A DNA stretch of 64,000 bases from Atrichornis clamosus. Lineage: Eukaryota; Chordata; Aves; Passeriformes; Menuridae. The position numbers and the translations under genes were made by a program. Of this stretch, positions 35,410-48,266 are shown in pieces. A model generated the notes under the pieces. The model worked only from the letters and a program-made list of their open reading frames with translations, searched no databases and was not told where the DNA came from. The stretch's first letter is position 1, and every line of letters starts with the position of its first letter. The stretch spans positions 62,001 to 126,000 of the forward strand of contig WBMZ01012769.1 of assembly GCA_013400975.1 (NCBI GenBank), written 5' to 3'.

Positions 35410-37180
35410 CCAACTGGGCAGCCAGGGCAGTGCCCCCACACTCCCACAAGCCTGCTGTCCAGAGCTGTTTAACTGCAGGGTAACAGCAGCTTCCCAGAGC
35501 CCATGAGTGTGGATCACAGGAGAGTTACAGGGAATTAATTGCTCCAGAACGAAAACTAGAAGAGTAAGCACAATTTATTTTGCCACATTCTTAAAATGAA
35601 ATAAGAAAACATTTAAACACTACAGCTTATTTAGATAATACACACTGGAAGACATCTTTTACCGCTGGCAGCTTGAAAGAAAGAACATAATTACAATTCC
35701 AAGCATGAAATGAGCTCTCTTCCACACATGCCTGAACCAAGCCTGACTGTTTCACCAGCTGTAGGGAATCAAAGCCGGCAGAATTCAGCGGAAAGGCCTG
35801 AGAAGCAGCAGCTCTCATGCCTTTAACCTGTAATTGAATGGCACCTGGATCCGGCAGGGCTGCCGAGGGTTTAGCAGTTGCAGATGTGCAGCTGATGTGG
35901 TGCAGGAGCATTTGATCTCCCTGGAATGTGGGACCCCAAACAATGCATCTGTGTGCTGGCCCACCACACGGCCGGGTGTGGGCCCAGGGGACACATAAAA
36001 GCCAACATTATACTGCAAGGGAAAAGAAAAAAGCCCCAGCGTGAGCTTGACTGTTGTTTAACTAAGAGAAAAACAATAGCAGCTTTGCTGGAAGTGTGTG
36101 CCAGAATGACCAGTGGCCACTTCCAGAGACATTCTTTGTTCAAGTGCTTCAACACTCCCTCGTTCATCAGCCGCCCAAAATCACCAGGGTACCGAGGGGG
36201 CTGCTAAACCCAAACCCTCAGTGACATCTGCATCTCCTGCTCCTCCTGAAAGCGTTCAAACAGCTCCAAACTGGAGTTCTGGGCATTACGTCCACAGTGA
36301 ATCAAGCCTGAGGCGTTCCCATTTGGGAAGGACCCGTGTGACACAGCGGCCACATCTGCTTCCCTCAGAGGCTGCAGGTCCTCACCCTGCACCAGGGCAA
36401 ACAACCCCAGCTACGACCCCTCTGCTGCAAATCCAAGCTGAGCTTCACACACAGCCCTGGGAAAGCCCCCGGAGGGGCTGAGCTCCAGCTCCAGGGCTTC
36501 CCAGCAGCAGCTGGAATCTCAGGCTTGGCACCACACGTAGACAGTGACACAGGCGTCCCTCCAGCCAGAGCAGTGACATCAAACAGAGCTGAACGACAGC
36601 ACAGAAACAAAACACATGGGGGTTAACATTGCTGGGCTGAGAGCAACTCCAGGCTTGAGCCTGGGTTTGAATAGAGCTTCCCACAAGAAGCTTCTGAGAG
36701 GAGGAGCTGGGAGAGCTGATGCCTGGGTTTCTGTCTGGGAATGAGGGGAACCGGGAAGTTATGAAGTTATCCTGACCTCCAGAATCACCCCCTGCAGGTA
36801 CAAAACCATGAGCACTGCTCTTGGAGAAGTATTCCTAACATGTCTGAGAAAAAGACCACCACTCTCCAGCCTGTAGAGGCAATTCCATAGGACACAGGCA
36901 TTGCCACAGGGATGGTTGTAGCCTTCTGCTGGCTGCTCAGAAGGTAAAAGAGAAGCAATTCACGTAAGAAAAATACTTTTAGGTCACTTCTATCAATTCA
37001 GATGAATTAAAACGCAATATTGAAATTGCAGTGATTTCCATGTGCAACTTTAGCTACTGCATTAGGCTTCATATAAAAGGTTTAAAAATTGGATTGGCTA
37101 CAATGAACTAAAAATCTGACATGAAACCCACCAAAATTATGACTATCTATGTAGAATCACAAAAACTTTAGTTCATGTTG

Positions 37181-37192
37181 ATATATATATAT
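37181..37192. repeat. AT dinucleotide run
   Basis: Six uninterrupted AT units. Short, but the only clean dinucleotide AT run seen. Confidence 0.85.
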
Positions 37193-38919
37193 GTGCATAC
37201 TGACTTATTCTGCCTGAAATCATCCCTGCTACAGCGATCTTTCCTTCCCCATTTTTCAACCCCAAAAGGATTACCATTTCTTTCCAGACAAGAACTTCTG
37301 CCAACATTCTGGAGGGCTGAAGTCCAAACCACACATAGTTCAACAACAGCAGAGCTGAACAAAAAGGAAAACTGGAGCTTTTTTAATTTTAATTATACCT
37401 TGTGAAAGTACGGCTGAGCAGGGGGAAAAAGAAGTCCAGGTCATTGATTAATTCCAGAGTACTGAAGAAGGTTCATGGCACACCGAAATACGTATTTTAC
37501 TAAGTTTATCGAATTTATCACCAGTTTTTAATGGCTAAACTGGAGGTGGCTCTCCAGGAAAGCTCCCACCGCTCGAATTCTTGCACTGGAATGGCTGAGA
37601 GTCCCCAAATTAATAACTTTACAGGCAAGGGTTTCATAACTGGGTCAAAGCAGGGGGATGACGGCATAAACTCTTCCTCACCCAGCAGAAAAAGCCAGGA
37701 TCAAGCTCCTTTCCCAGGGATCCCCAAGGTTTTAAGAGGGACAAAAATTCCAACTTTGCAAAATTGCAAAATCCAGCCTCTTTCAACACCTTTTAACTGA
37801 AGCTGTGCCAGGAGCGTGTCTGGAATTCTGAACCCACTTTCGCCTGAGCTGGAGCAGAGCTCTGTGCTGGCAGCATCAGGAATAGGAGGTTTTCAGGAAT
37901 AAAAACACCTAAATCTGCATCAAGGGGTAAAGCCAGGAAGAATCCCCGGAGGAAAAAAGGACTGGAAAAGGGCAATTGGGAACTAGGGCTACTCCAAGGT
38001 ATCCGATGGATCCTTACTGCTGAACATTCCAATGTTAAAGCCATGAATACTTATGGTTTTAACACAAACTGTCTCACTCCTTTGCCCAGGACACACTGTC
38101 CTCCTTGTTTATATCCGAGAGTTGTTCCAAAGAAATGTATTAAGGACTAGAAAAAAAGAGAGTCCAGGACTTTCTTCATTCCTTGGAGCTACTGTAAATT
38201 AAATATTAATATAGAAACTATTTCTGTGAGCAAAGGAAAGCTCAGCACAGGGAGATGTTTTTTCCTACCTGATGTTTCACTCACAAAAATATTCACTTTA
38301 AAGTGACACCTGACCTTAAAGCTACCACATCCTCCAGTATAGAAGCATCAGTGGCAGCACAGGATTGTGAAAAAAGCTGGACTTGGCTGTGTCCCTACTT
38401 AAAACCATACAATTTCTATGGTGACAGCACAGAAAAATCACTATACTGGAAGGTAATTTTAATACTTTATTGTAATTATTTAATTTCACACTGCAAAGGG
38501 GTCAGTCTCAGCCTAGGGCAGCATTCTGGAGGTGTCCAAATTCCAGACAGAAGCACCAGAAGACATCAATAGGTGATCAAACCCCCAGTTCATCGCTTTA
38601 CTGGCAGCTTTTGGTGTGTAAACCATCAAAGTTGAGCTTTTTAGTTTGCATCAATTTGCTCCAGAGCCCAGGGGTGTTTGGGAATGGTAATGCTGAGGAA
38701 TAACTGGCTGGGCCAAGAGCACATCCCTGGAATTCCATGCTGCTGCTATGCCCAGCTCACAGCTCCAGTTACCCGTCCTAATCAAACCCCTGCTCATCAC
38801 GGCCTGGGCTCACACGGGAACATCCCCGAGCCCGGTGCCATTTCACAAGGATGGAAAAAAGAGATGAAACAGCTCTGAGGGCTCCTGTGGGCAGGGAGAT
38901 GTTCATCCACATTCCTCTC

Positions 38920-39300
38920 ATGGAGTCATGGAATGGCTTGGGTTGGAAGGGACCTTAAAACCAACCAGTCCCATTCCCTGCCATGGGCAGGGACACCTTC
39001 CACTGTCCCAGGGTGCTCCAAACCCTCTCTAGCCTGGCCTTGGACATTTCCAGGGATGGGGCAGCCACAGCTGCTCTGGGCACCCTGTGCCAGGGCCTCA
39101 CCACCCTCACAGCCAAGAATTCCTTCCCAATATCCCATCCAACCCTGCCCTCTGGCAGTGGGAAGCCATTCCCTGTGTCCTGTCCCTCCACCCCTTGTCT
39201 CAAGTCCCTCTCCAGCTCTCCTGGAGCCCCTTTAGGCCCTGGAAGGGGCTCTGAGGTCTCACTGGAGCCTTCTCTTCTCCAGGTGAACATTCCCAGCCTG
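38920..39300 (-). repeat. CR1 LINE 3'-end fragment (long)
   Basis: At about 380 bp this is one of the three longest CR1 copies here. Beyond the usual terminus it keeps the upstream blocks 'cctctggcagtgggaagcca', 'ctccagctctcctggagccc' and 'ggagccttctcttctccagg'. No intact reverse-transcriptase coding sequence is present. Confidence 0.96.
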
Positions 39301-40080
39301 CAGAGCAGAGGTGCATCTCTGGCATCCACTGGGGCAGGTCCAAGGCACCCTGCAGGACTCGGATGAAAATCTGCCCTTGGGTCCCCATCCCAGACTCCCT
39401 GCAGACCACAGGAATCTGCCCCAAGGACAGTCTCTGGCTACATGAAATCCAAACTGCACTTCGACTGGAATTGTGGATGACCTTCAAGTAGGGGACATTT
39501 AAAAATACATCTGCATGTGCACATAGAGCTGTGGGTGTTTTAAATGCTTTCCTACCTCAGCAAGCTTGAGGTCAAGGGAACGAGGGAAGTTTCTCTACTT
39601 TATATACTCCAGGGTTTGGCTAAATTCATATATTCAGGTTCTCCTTATATTACAGCACTAAATAACCAAACACTGCAAGGAGAAAGAGGAGAATTTAGCA
39701 AAGGAAGGAGAATTCAGCTGTGTGACACCTCGCCAAAGGCAAAGCCCCAAGGAGCTGCTACCAGTTGGTTTAGACAGAGATTTCCTTCAGACTGTTGTAA
39801 AAGCAGCATTAAAAACGAGAGGAAAAAAGGATTCAGGACTGGGCAGCTGCTACATCCAGCTGCAGTCCCAACTGGTGGCAGGAAAAGAATACATGATTAT
39901 TTTTCTTATTTGTTTTCATGTTTTTGTTTTGTCCAATTATTTACTACCTGTTGCCATTTGATTTTTGACTCCCTATAACTTCCATGGAGCATTAAAACTG
40001 TGTAATTATGTTAATGAACATAATTTACCAGACAATAACAAGTAGACTTACTACCAGTCTCTGAGGTTACACAAGATAAT

Positions 40081-40200
40081 CACCGAATCATGGAATACCC
40101 TGAGCTGGAAGGGACCCACAAGGATCATCCAGCCTGAGTCCTGGCCCTGCCCAGGACAGCCCTGGTCACCAGAGCAGAGATCAGAGCTGCCCCTCCTGAG
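40081..40200 (-). repeat. CR1 LINE 3'-end fragment, second subfamily
   Basis: An antisense CR1 terminus with 'gaatcatggaataccctgag', 'gggacccacaaggatcatcc' and 'cctggccctgcccaggacag'. It belongs to the same lineage as the sense copy at 8975. Confidence 0.92.
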
Positions 40201-41345
40201 GAATTCACAGACAGGACGCAGGAGCAGAGTTGGTTTATTCCTCTATTATTACCTTGAACCTCTCCTTAAACCTCTCCAAAGTTACAGTTCCAAAGCAAAG
40301 CTCTCCAGTGAACGCCTTCCCACTAACTTAAAATAAATTTCCCTGAATATTTATTTCCTACGTTATCTTCAACCCAAATGTGCGCTTCTCTTACAACAGT
40401 TAATTCCAATTAAGAGAACGTTGAAAGGCTTCCTGCAAAAAACAACTACAGGATATTGGCAAGACTGCAAGAATGAGGTAAAAACTACCGAAGACAACAA
40501 AATAATTTTCTTCTGACTGTGCAACATAAAAAGAAAGTATATTTCTCATATGACAACAGCAATAAGTTTAGGACCAGCAGAGAATAACCAGAGCTGTTCA
40601 ACACTGACCTTTGAATCCCTGTACTGTTCAACAGCTGAAAAATTATATAAAAGGATAAAAATTATCAAAATCAGCGAACTCCTCCTGTCATGCCCACCCA
40701 CACCCCATCAAGCTGACCAGCTCCTCTCATTTTTGCAGTTCCTCCAAGTATTTGGCACCTCCAGGCTGGAGGTGCCACAGGCATGTGAACACATCCAGTG
40801 CTCCTGCTGTCATCCCATGTTTTCCACACTGGGAAACAAAGTGGGTGTCAAGACCTCCAGGAAATTCAGCATTAAGGTTAAATGTTAGCCAAGGAAGCCA
40901 AGGAGACTCACAGGAAACTCTGAAAACCACTCAGCTCTGCCCCACAGAGTTCAGGGCTCCCTGCAAGGCACATGACAGCTTTTCAACTACAACTTTTCCT
41001 AAAATCCTCTGAAGCCTGAAAGCATTAACATTTTGTAAGGGTACACAAAGAATTGATGGCTGTGCTTTCACTTTATTGTACCCTAGGATGAGTCCAGACA
41101 CACAAACTCCATCAAAACCCAACTACTGTTCTTTCAGATCAGACAAACCCAATTGTCTGATGAACCCATTCTGCCATTGGTATAAAGCTGCAAAAACTGG
41201 ACATCACCTCGACAGAACCCTCAGGCATTTGTTCTGTAGCTTAGATAACCACCAAAATAAACACCTGGAAAACTGAACTCTGGTGACACAGTAAGGAAGA
41301 GAATCAAATCTCCAACAAACACCAGGCCTCAGGAAGAAAAGTCTT

Positions 41346-41432
41346 AGATCACAGATTGGGAGGGACCTTAAAGCTCATCTCCATCCCTGCCATGGGCAGG
41401 GACACCAAGACCAGGTTGCTCTGGGCCCCAAG
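41346..41432 (-). repeat. CR1 LINE 3'-end fragment (short, deleted)
   Basis: A heavily shortened antisense CR1 terminus. It keeps 'gggagggaccttaaagctca', 'ctgccatgggcagggacacc' and 'agaccaggttgctctgggcc', with small deletions between them. Confidence 0.88.
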
Positions 41433-43005
41433 TCCTTCTGTACTAAAAAAGTGTCACAGCACCAAAGACAATGTCAGTCCTTGGGACCTCCTGTCCCAAA
41501 CAATAACACAGTTATGGATGTCAATTCATCTTGATTCTGCACCTTAAGCCTAGGAGTGAAATCCAGCCTGGGATAACCCAGGATAACTGCAGTGGTCTGT
41601 GCCTGTCCCACAATCGCTGCGGTTTTCGGCGTTCCCGTGACTCCCCCACAAGAACCACCAGCTCCACGTCAGCACCACCAGGGCCAGCCCACTTGGACTG
41701 TTAACTCACTAGGGCAAAAATAAATGAAAAATAAGAATCTATGACCAATTTTACTCACAAAAGCAAACACAGCATCCATTTACAGTGGCGATTTCCCAAA
41801 ATAACCCTGCGCACGGCTGCCGTCCCCGCTCCTCTCCGAGCGGCTCATCCAGAAAGGTGACGTTACACAAGCACATTCCTGGTTGATAAGGGAGCCCCAC
41901 GCACCCAGCTCCCCAGAAATAGCTGTGGTGCTCCAGAGTAACCCCTAATATCGATAATGACGAGGATTTAAATTTCAAATAAATTTAGATGAAAGATTGA
42001 AGCAAGAATGTCAGTTCCAGCACTGTGGAGATGCTTGTCTTCCATAATGAGGGAGCCCATAAAAATAACAAGGGAGAAGATTTACACCCAAGCTCCTCCA
42101 AAAAAAAAAGGGAATGAATTACTGATTTTTGCAGCTACTTAGTGGTAGGAACAGATGGTTCCAGGCAATAGTATTGACAACCTCCCAAGCTCCCACCCCC
42201 AAAGGTGAGCTGCTAAGTCTGTTCCAAATTCAAGAGTTAAAACCGTCACAGCTGAGACACCGCTCTCAGGGGAAGCGCCGAGGTTCAGTTCCACAGCTCC
42301 AGAAATCCACTTTCCTCACTGCTGCTCTGCCTCGGCCCTCACCCAAGGGCTCTGCCTTCCCAAAACACCCCGAGGCAGCTCCTGCAGCCATCTGCCCGCT
42401 CCCGGGATGAGGCAGGCTGGGGGAAGGCAGGCGAGGGATGGAACAGCTCTGAGGGAAAGCAGAGCTCTCAGTGTTTGTCCACCAAACCAAAGCCACTTCT
42501 GAGGCCAAAGCCAGGCGTGGCAGCTTCCCAAAACACCCAGGCACAGGGAGCGGTGCTGGGAATTCCAGCCCGCAGGAGCCTCTGCCGTGGTGGGCACAGC
42601 CCACGGCCCCTCACTCGCTTCATGTCCACAAGTTCCTGCAAAACACGCGGAAACTCCCCTCTCCCAGCTCCCGCACGTCTCCAGCAACTGGAAACAATCA
42701 GCCCGTCCAGTCCAAACCCAAGATCAAAACACTCCTTAAAACAGTAACTTGCGAAACACAACTCAGCTCCGCATTTCTGGAGAAGTCCAGCAAACTACCA
42801 TAAAACAGGGATAACACAGCAGTGAAAAAACTGCTGGAACACCTGAGTGGAGTCCTCAAGCATCTCCTTAAGCCAGGAAGGAATTAGGCTGAGCCAGCAA
42901 AGCTCAGCCCTTGTTTTCCCGTTGTTCTAAAATCAAAGCTCTGCCAAGAATTTAGCCACGGAAACAGAAACATTGGTAGCCCCTGGTTCCCATCTCCACA
43001 CTAAC

Positions 43006-43132
43006 ATGAAATTACGGAATGGTTTGGCTTGGAAGGGACTTAAAAGCTCATCCCATTCCACCCCCTGCCACAGGTTGCTCCAAGCCCTGTCCAACCTGGC
43101 CTTGGACACTTCCAGGGATGGGGCATCCAGCA
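43006..43132 (-). repeat. CR1 LINE 3'-end fragment
   Basis: An antisense CR1 terminus with 'ggaatggtttggcttggaag' and 'ggacacttccagggatgggg'. The 'catgggcagggacaccttccactagacc' segment is deleted: 'ctgccac' joins directly to 'aggttgctcc'. Confidence 0.93.
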
Positions 43133-45336
43133 TTTTAGATGTATTTTTTAGAAGTGTTTCCTGTTTTTATCAGGAGTCCCCTTCCAAGGAGTATCAATGA
43201 AGCAGATCTATCACTTTTGCCTTTGCTTGCAATAACCATTTTCCACTTTTCCATGCACGTATGACAGAACCAGGCTGCACCTCCCTGTTCATGTCAGACA
43301 CCTGGGTGGCTCAGCCCAATCACCTTCCGTGCAAGGTTTCCATGAATTCACACTCTGGCTCTCCTGCTACTGAACACCTCTGAGCCACAATTCCCACCTC
43401 ATTCCCACCTCACAGGGCGTCCAGCAGCTGACCTGTTCCTGTTGGACAATGCCTGCCCCACCTGAAGCCCCACTAAAGTAGCCCAAGTCACTGATGCTTC
43501 TCCCTCAGCATTCCCACGACAGCAATGAATTCCCTAAACATGGAACTACTCCCCTTGCATAAAGAACTCAGGATTTGAATGTCAAAACCTCGGGATCACC
43601 ACTACCTACACAGAAAGAGAGGGAACACGAACATCCCAACCTTCATTCCAGAAGCACAAGAAGAGAGCCTGGTCCTCCCCAAGGGCCTTTGGTCTGCAAG
43701 CTCCGGAGGTGGGAACATCCTGCACACCTCCTGCTGCCAAGGGCATCATCTGCACTTGATCACACCGTGATGGATACCTTTGGAAAACAAGGGATTTGAG
43801 CCATATCATGTGTCACACCGCCACTTCACTCCCCAGGCAGTGTCACTTCCTCAGGGCGGAGGCCACAACTTTCGAGAACAGGCTCAGTGAAACACCCATA
43901 AATAAACAAAGCCATCGCTCAGCGCCCCACAACCTGCCCCCCAGCACTTTTACTTTCCCAAGAGGTCACACCCAGGAACGCGTTGCACAACGATGGAAGC
44001 GGGAACAGATCCCTTCCCAAAAAACCCAGCCTCCCTGTGTCACCCAGGATGGGTGGCTCAGGAATCTTCCTCCATGAAATAACAGGCTGGCAGTTACTGG
44101 AAGTGATGATCCCATGCACTGTCTACTAGTTTTCATGAACTTGTTCCGAAATGCAACTCTGATTGTTAAGTGTACATTATGTTAATTGATACTAATCTAC
44201 ACAATAACCAAAAAGTGCACATTTTTCAGCGTACGTTACATTAGCTGATATAAATCTACCAAATCCTAACTCAAAAGTATAGTTCTTTCAAAAAAGAAAG
44301 TCGCAGTATAGCCCCTCAGAGAATAAAATTATTCAAAACCAAGTAGATTCAGAAAAGAAGCCCAACCAACTGTTTTTATTCCTTTTAGGCAGTTATTGAC
44401 ATGGTTTTCTCTAGTTCTAAACAAGAGAGGAAGGAGAACAAGGCTTGTATTTGGCTGGGGGGGTTGCTCTTACCCAGAACTCCCGTCTGTGCCATGGTGA
44501 ATAAATGGTCCAAAATTACACCCAACGAACAAGTCAAGCAAGACATTTTTCAAAGCAGCCCCTGCTCAGCTCAGGTCTGTTCATTAAGGTGCTGCATTGT
44601 GCTCCAGCTTGGCTTATTAGCAGTGGAAAGGTCAGGGAAAGTGAATTAATGGAAGTGCTGCGCTCTCCAACATCTGACATGCAGGAGAGGAGCCTCCCTA
44701 CCTACACTGCTCCTGAAAGGTACCTTCAAATTGAGGGCATGTAGGTGGCACCTGCCAAAAGTGGCATGTGAATAACATTGGCAATTTAACAAATTCTAGG
44801 AAAATACAGAGAACTGTAAAAGCAGCAATTCAACCACTCAAAGCAAATGCTTGTGTTAAGATTACAGCTGAAAAAGCAGCTTTTTCACAGGGACAGGGAG
44901 AAGGATTTAAAGCTATTTCCTGTAGGTCTCAGCAGGGTTTTGTGTCCAAAAACTCAAGGCCTGTTTGACCCACAAAGAACTCCAGGCTCACAGTTAAGCC
45001 ACCCCTGCTTAACCTACGCTGGTGGTGAAGATACAGCTTTAAAAGTTAAATTTAGACTTCAGTGCTGCTCCCAAGGGCCGTGAAGACCCACCTCACACAC
45101 AGGCACAACCACGCACGAGCACCGTGGGATGTTCCCCACCATCCACCTCCCCTCCCAGGCCGAGTCACGCACCAGCACAAACCCAGACTGGGTCCAGTGA
45201 AACACTCCAGGCAAACCTGCAGCTGGAGAGACACCCAGCTGCTGTATGGAGCTTCCAAAATGTTTTTCCAGGAGAAAGAGATCCACCACAGAAGTCAGCA
45301 AACCCACAGGCCACACAACTCTGCTTCTTTAATACT

Positions 45337-45712
45337 ACATAGAATCATGGAATGGTTTGGGCGGGAAGGGACCTCAAAGCCCATCTCTTCCCACCCCCTG
45401 TCATGGGCAGGGACACCTCCCACTATCCCAGGGTGTTCCAAGTCTTGTCCAACCTGGCCTAGGACACTTCCAGGGATGGGGCAACCACAGCTTCTCTGGG
45501 CAACCTGTGCCAGGGCCTCATCATCCTCACAGTCAAGAATTTCTCCCCAAAATCCCATCTAACCCTGACTCCTTGTCCTGTCACTCCATCCCTTGCAAAG
45601 TCCCTCTCCAGCTCTCTTGGATTCCCTTTAGGCACTGAAGGGGCTCTAAAGGTCTCCCCAGCACCTTCTGTCCCCTGGGCTGAACACCCCAGGCTCTCTC
45701 AGACTATTAATC
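45337..45712 (-). repeat. CR1 LINE 3'-end fragment (long)
   Basis: A 375-bp antisense CR1 copy. It extends past the usual terminus through 'tccctctccagctctcttgg', 'aggcactgaaggggctctaa' and 'caggctctctcaga'. It is closely similar to the copies at 38920 and 55503. Confidence 0.96.
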
Positions 45713-46509
45713 CCTCTTGCACAAGCCTTTCCCTTCCCAGGTCCTGCTTCATAACACACCAGTTGCTCAATCCAAAAGCCAACACTTCCATTCCCAGGAC
45801 CCCACGGAAAGCCGCTCCCCTCAGCTCCGTGGTGACCACCACTCTGAAGAACCAATGTACACTGCACTGCTGTGTTGTTATCTTCCAACCCCTCTAATCT
45901 GGGAGGGATAAGAATTGAAACATATGGGGGAAAAAGGCAGCAAGCTCAGAAGAACCCTTCCTGCAGAGAAATATCTTCCTGATGGAATACTGAGCTCGAT
46001 TTCCCCCAGAGCAGTAAAAACTGAGAACCGTATGTGAACACGTTTAAGAGCATTAATAGAAAAACACCGAGCAGTTAAGTGAAGTCACGTTCCACCTAAA
46101 CAACGCTCCCATTATTGCAGCATCTGACTTTCCGAGGACAATTCAATCCTGGCAGCATGTATTGTAATTGCTTTTCCACTCCAGGCCTCGGCTTTACAAT
46201 CGTGCCCTTCTCAGGAGGTCAGAACGCGCGGCTGCGGCTCGGAAAGCAATTTTGTTCCTCATTCATCCCTTTAATCCCACACCTGCATATTCATTAGGAA
46301 CTCCCTGAAACACCACGGCCACAACCACCAGCAAAGAGAAAGCCTTGACCCCTCTGCTTCCCTGGGAAGGTGTCAGGAACACACGGATCACGCCGGCCAG
46401 CAGCGCCTGTGCTGAGGGCCAGCGGAGTCACCAAGGCCGGGACAAGCCCAGCGTGGTGCAGCCATTCCTGCTGCCAACAGCAAACAGAGCAGCAAACACC
46501 ACTGCCCAG

Positions 46510-46660
46510 AAAAGCTGTGGCTCCCCATCCCTGGAAGTGTCCCAGATCAGTCTGGACAGGGCTTGGAGCAAGCTGGGGTAGTGGAAGGTGTCCCTGCCCA
46601 CGGCAGGGGTGGGACACGATGAGCTTTAAGATCCTGCCCAACTCAATGACTCTATGATGA
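46510..46660 (+). repeat. CR1 LINE 3'-end fragment
   Basis: A sense CR1 terminus of about 150 bp with 'aagctgtggctccccatccc', 'gtggaaggtgtccctgccca' and 'aatgactctatgatga'. It is the only sense-oriented CR1 between 34 and 62 kb. Confidence 0.95.
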
Positions 46661-47112
46661 CCTGGCTTGCTTCAGGCAAACCCTTCCAAGGAGGGTCGTG
46701 CAAGCACACCTGAATTTTGGAAAAGTTTTTTTTATCCTGGTTTGAAAAGGACAGTTTGCATTCAAAAAGCCAAATACCACCTACTCCAAAATTCAGAAGT
46801 TCCCAGCTCTGAAATAACAGGCAGCAAACAGCCTGGTTTATAAATGATGACAGGGCTGAGCTGGGGTTTTTGGGGCCCTGCAGAGCTCCCAGGAAAGAGG
46901 ACAGAGCTCCTGCACACGCCAGGAAAAGGTCTCACACTTGATACACTTTAATTACCTAAAGGCACCGGCAGAGTCACTGATGCCTGCTCTGCTTTGTCTC
47001 ACTGTGAAAGGCTTCTCTTGCTATTAATATTCACCAGGGGAAGCTGAAATAACATCTTGTCTCCATCTGAATACTTTGAAATTATTATGGCCACACGAAA
47101 CACAACGATTTT

Positions 47113-47122
47113 CCCCCCCCCC
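47113..47122. repeat. Poly(C) run of 10
   Basis: Ten consecutive C. Such runs are prone to sequencing length error. Confidence 0.9.
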
Positions 47123-48186
47123 TCAAAATCCAGGACAAAAGACACCTACCAGCCTGCAAAGGCACCCGATGGAGCAGGGCTGGACTGCACAGAGCAACTC
47201 TCCAGGAAGGGCCTTTATTGTGCTGACAACCCCAACACAAATAACCCCACTGCAGACTGAACCCAGAGGTCAGCCAAGGACCCAGGGCCCCCAAGGCAGG
47301 AGCCACACACTGTGGTTATCCACCAGGAGCCTTCTCCATAGGATTTCTGGGCATGCTGGGGGTGACCCTGGGCACTGCACCGCATCCCGTCCAACACACA
47401 CTGCCCGGCTGGGCTCACCCAGATTCTGCTCAGCTCCCAACACACCAAACCACCAGCAGGGCCAAAAACCCAGCCAGAACAACCCCCTGCCTCCAGTTCC
47501 AGCCACACCATCAGGATTTCCAGGACAGCACCAGCCTCTCCCACTCTCTTGCGCAAAACGGAGGCAAAAATCTCATTTTTCCCCTTAAATTCCACTCTAC
47601 GACAGCCTGTTATTTCTGCATCTGTTAATGCTCCCAAAAAGTTGAATCCTAACACTAAATCCAACTGTAGTCTCAGCAGATTGGGAGGTTTCTCTGCCCA
47701 AAATGAAACATAGGTGCCATCTGTTTCAATTAGGCTAATCACAAGGAGACGTAACACTGGGAAACTTGGAGACTTTGGGTTTTTTTAAGACATTTTGAAA
47801 GCAAAGAGAAAGAATGAAAGAGGACCGTGGTATTATTTAATACTCAGCAGTCAGCAGCACCAACAAGCTGCACAGTCTGCTGGGCAAACCTGTGCTGGAA
47901 CTGCCCACGCAGGCAAGTTCAATTTTATTTCACTGAGGTCAGAGAAAAACTTGCTATGTTCCAAATTATCTAAAATTAAAAAGACATCTCAGAACTACAG
48001 CCAGCTCCCAAGATATTCTTGGTTAGTACCTTTTAGATATTGCATGGAATTTGAAATTTTTGCTTTCAAATTTCACAAAATAAAGAAAAACATTTTAAAA
48101 GGCAAACCCAAACAGTCCAACATGGACACAAGCACTTGTTAGGGAATAAACCAGAAATTTTGGACAGAAGCAAAGTCAATATTTAC

Positions 48187-48266
48187 CGATTCCATAGTTG
48201 AAAGCTGTTCTTCACAGGACATATATTAAAATCCAACAGAGTTGTGTCCCAAAAACGCTGTGTAAT
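48187..48266 (-). CDS. Candidate internal coding exon, unknown protein
   Basis: This 80-bp stretch has the best acceptor of the minus-strand set: a branch-point-like 'cttctaatac', then 'ctgtgtttttcag'. The donor is 'gtaaat'. Just one frame is open; it begins ITQRFWDTTLLDFNICPVKN and ends FQLWN plus two bases. It would join in frame to 33273-33339. The two WD-like pairs hint at a beta-propeller, but this is weak. No family is assigned. Confidence 0.27.

Noticed and set aside
35573..35675. Possible alternative minus-strand terminal exon (LPAVKDVFQCVLSK) with a following AATAAA
   Set aside because: Only 14 codons, and the polyadenylation hexamer is expected by chance in AT-rich DNA.
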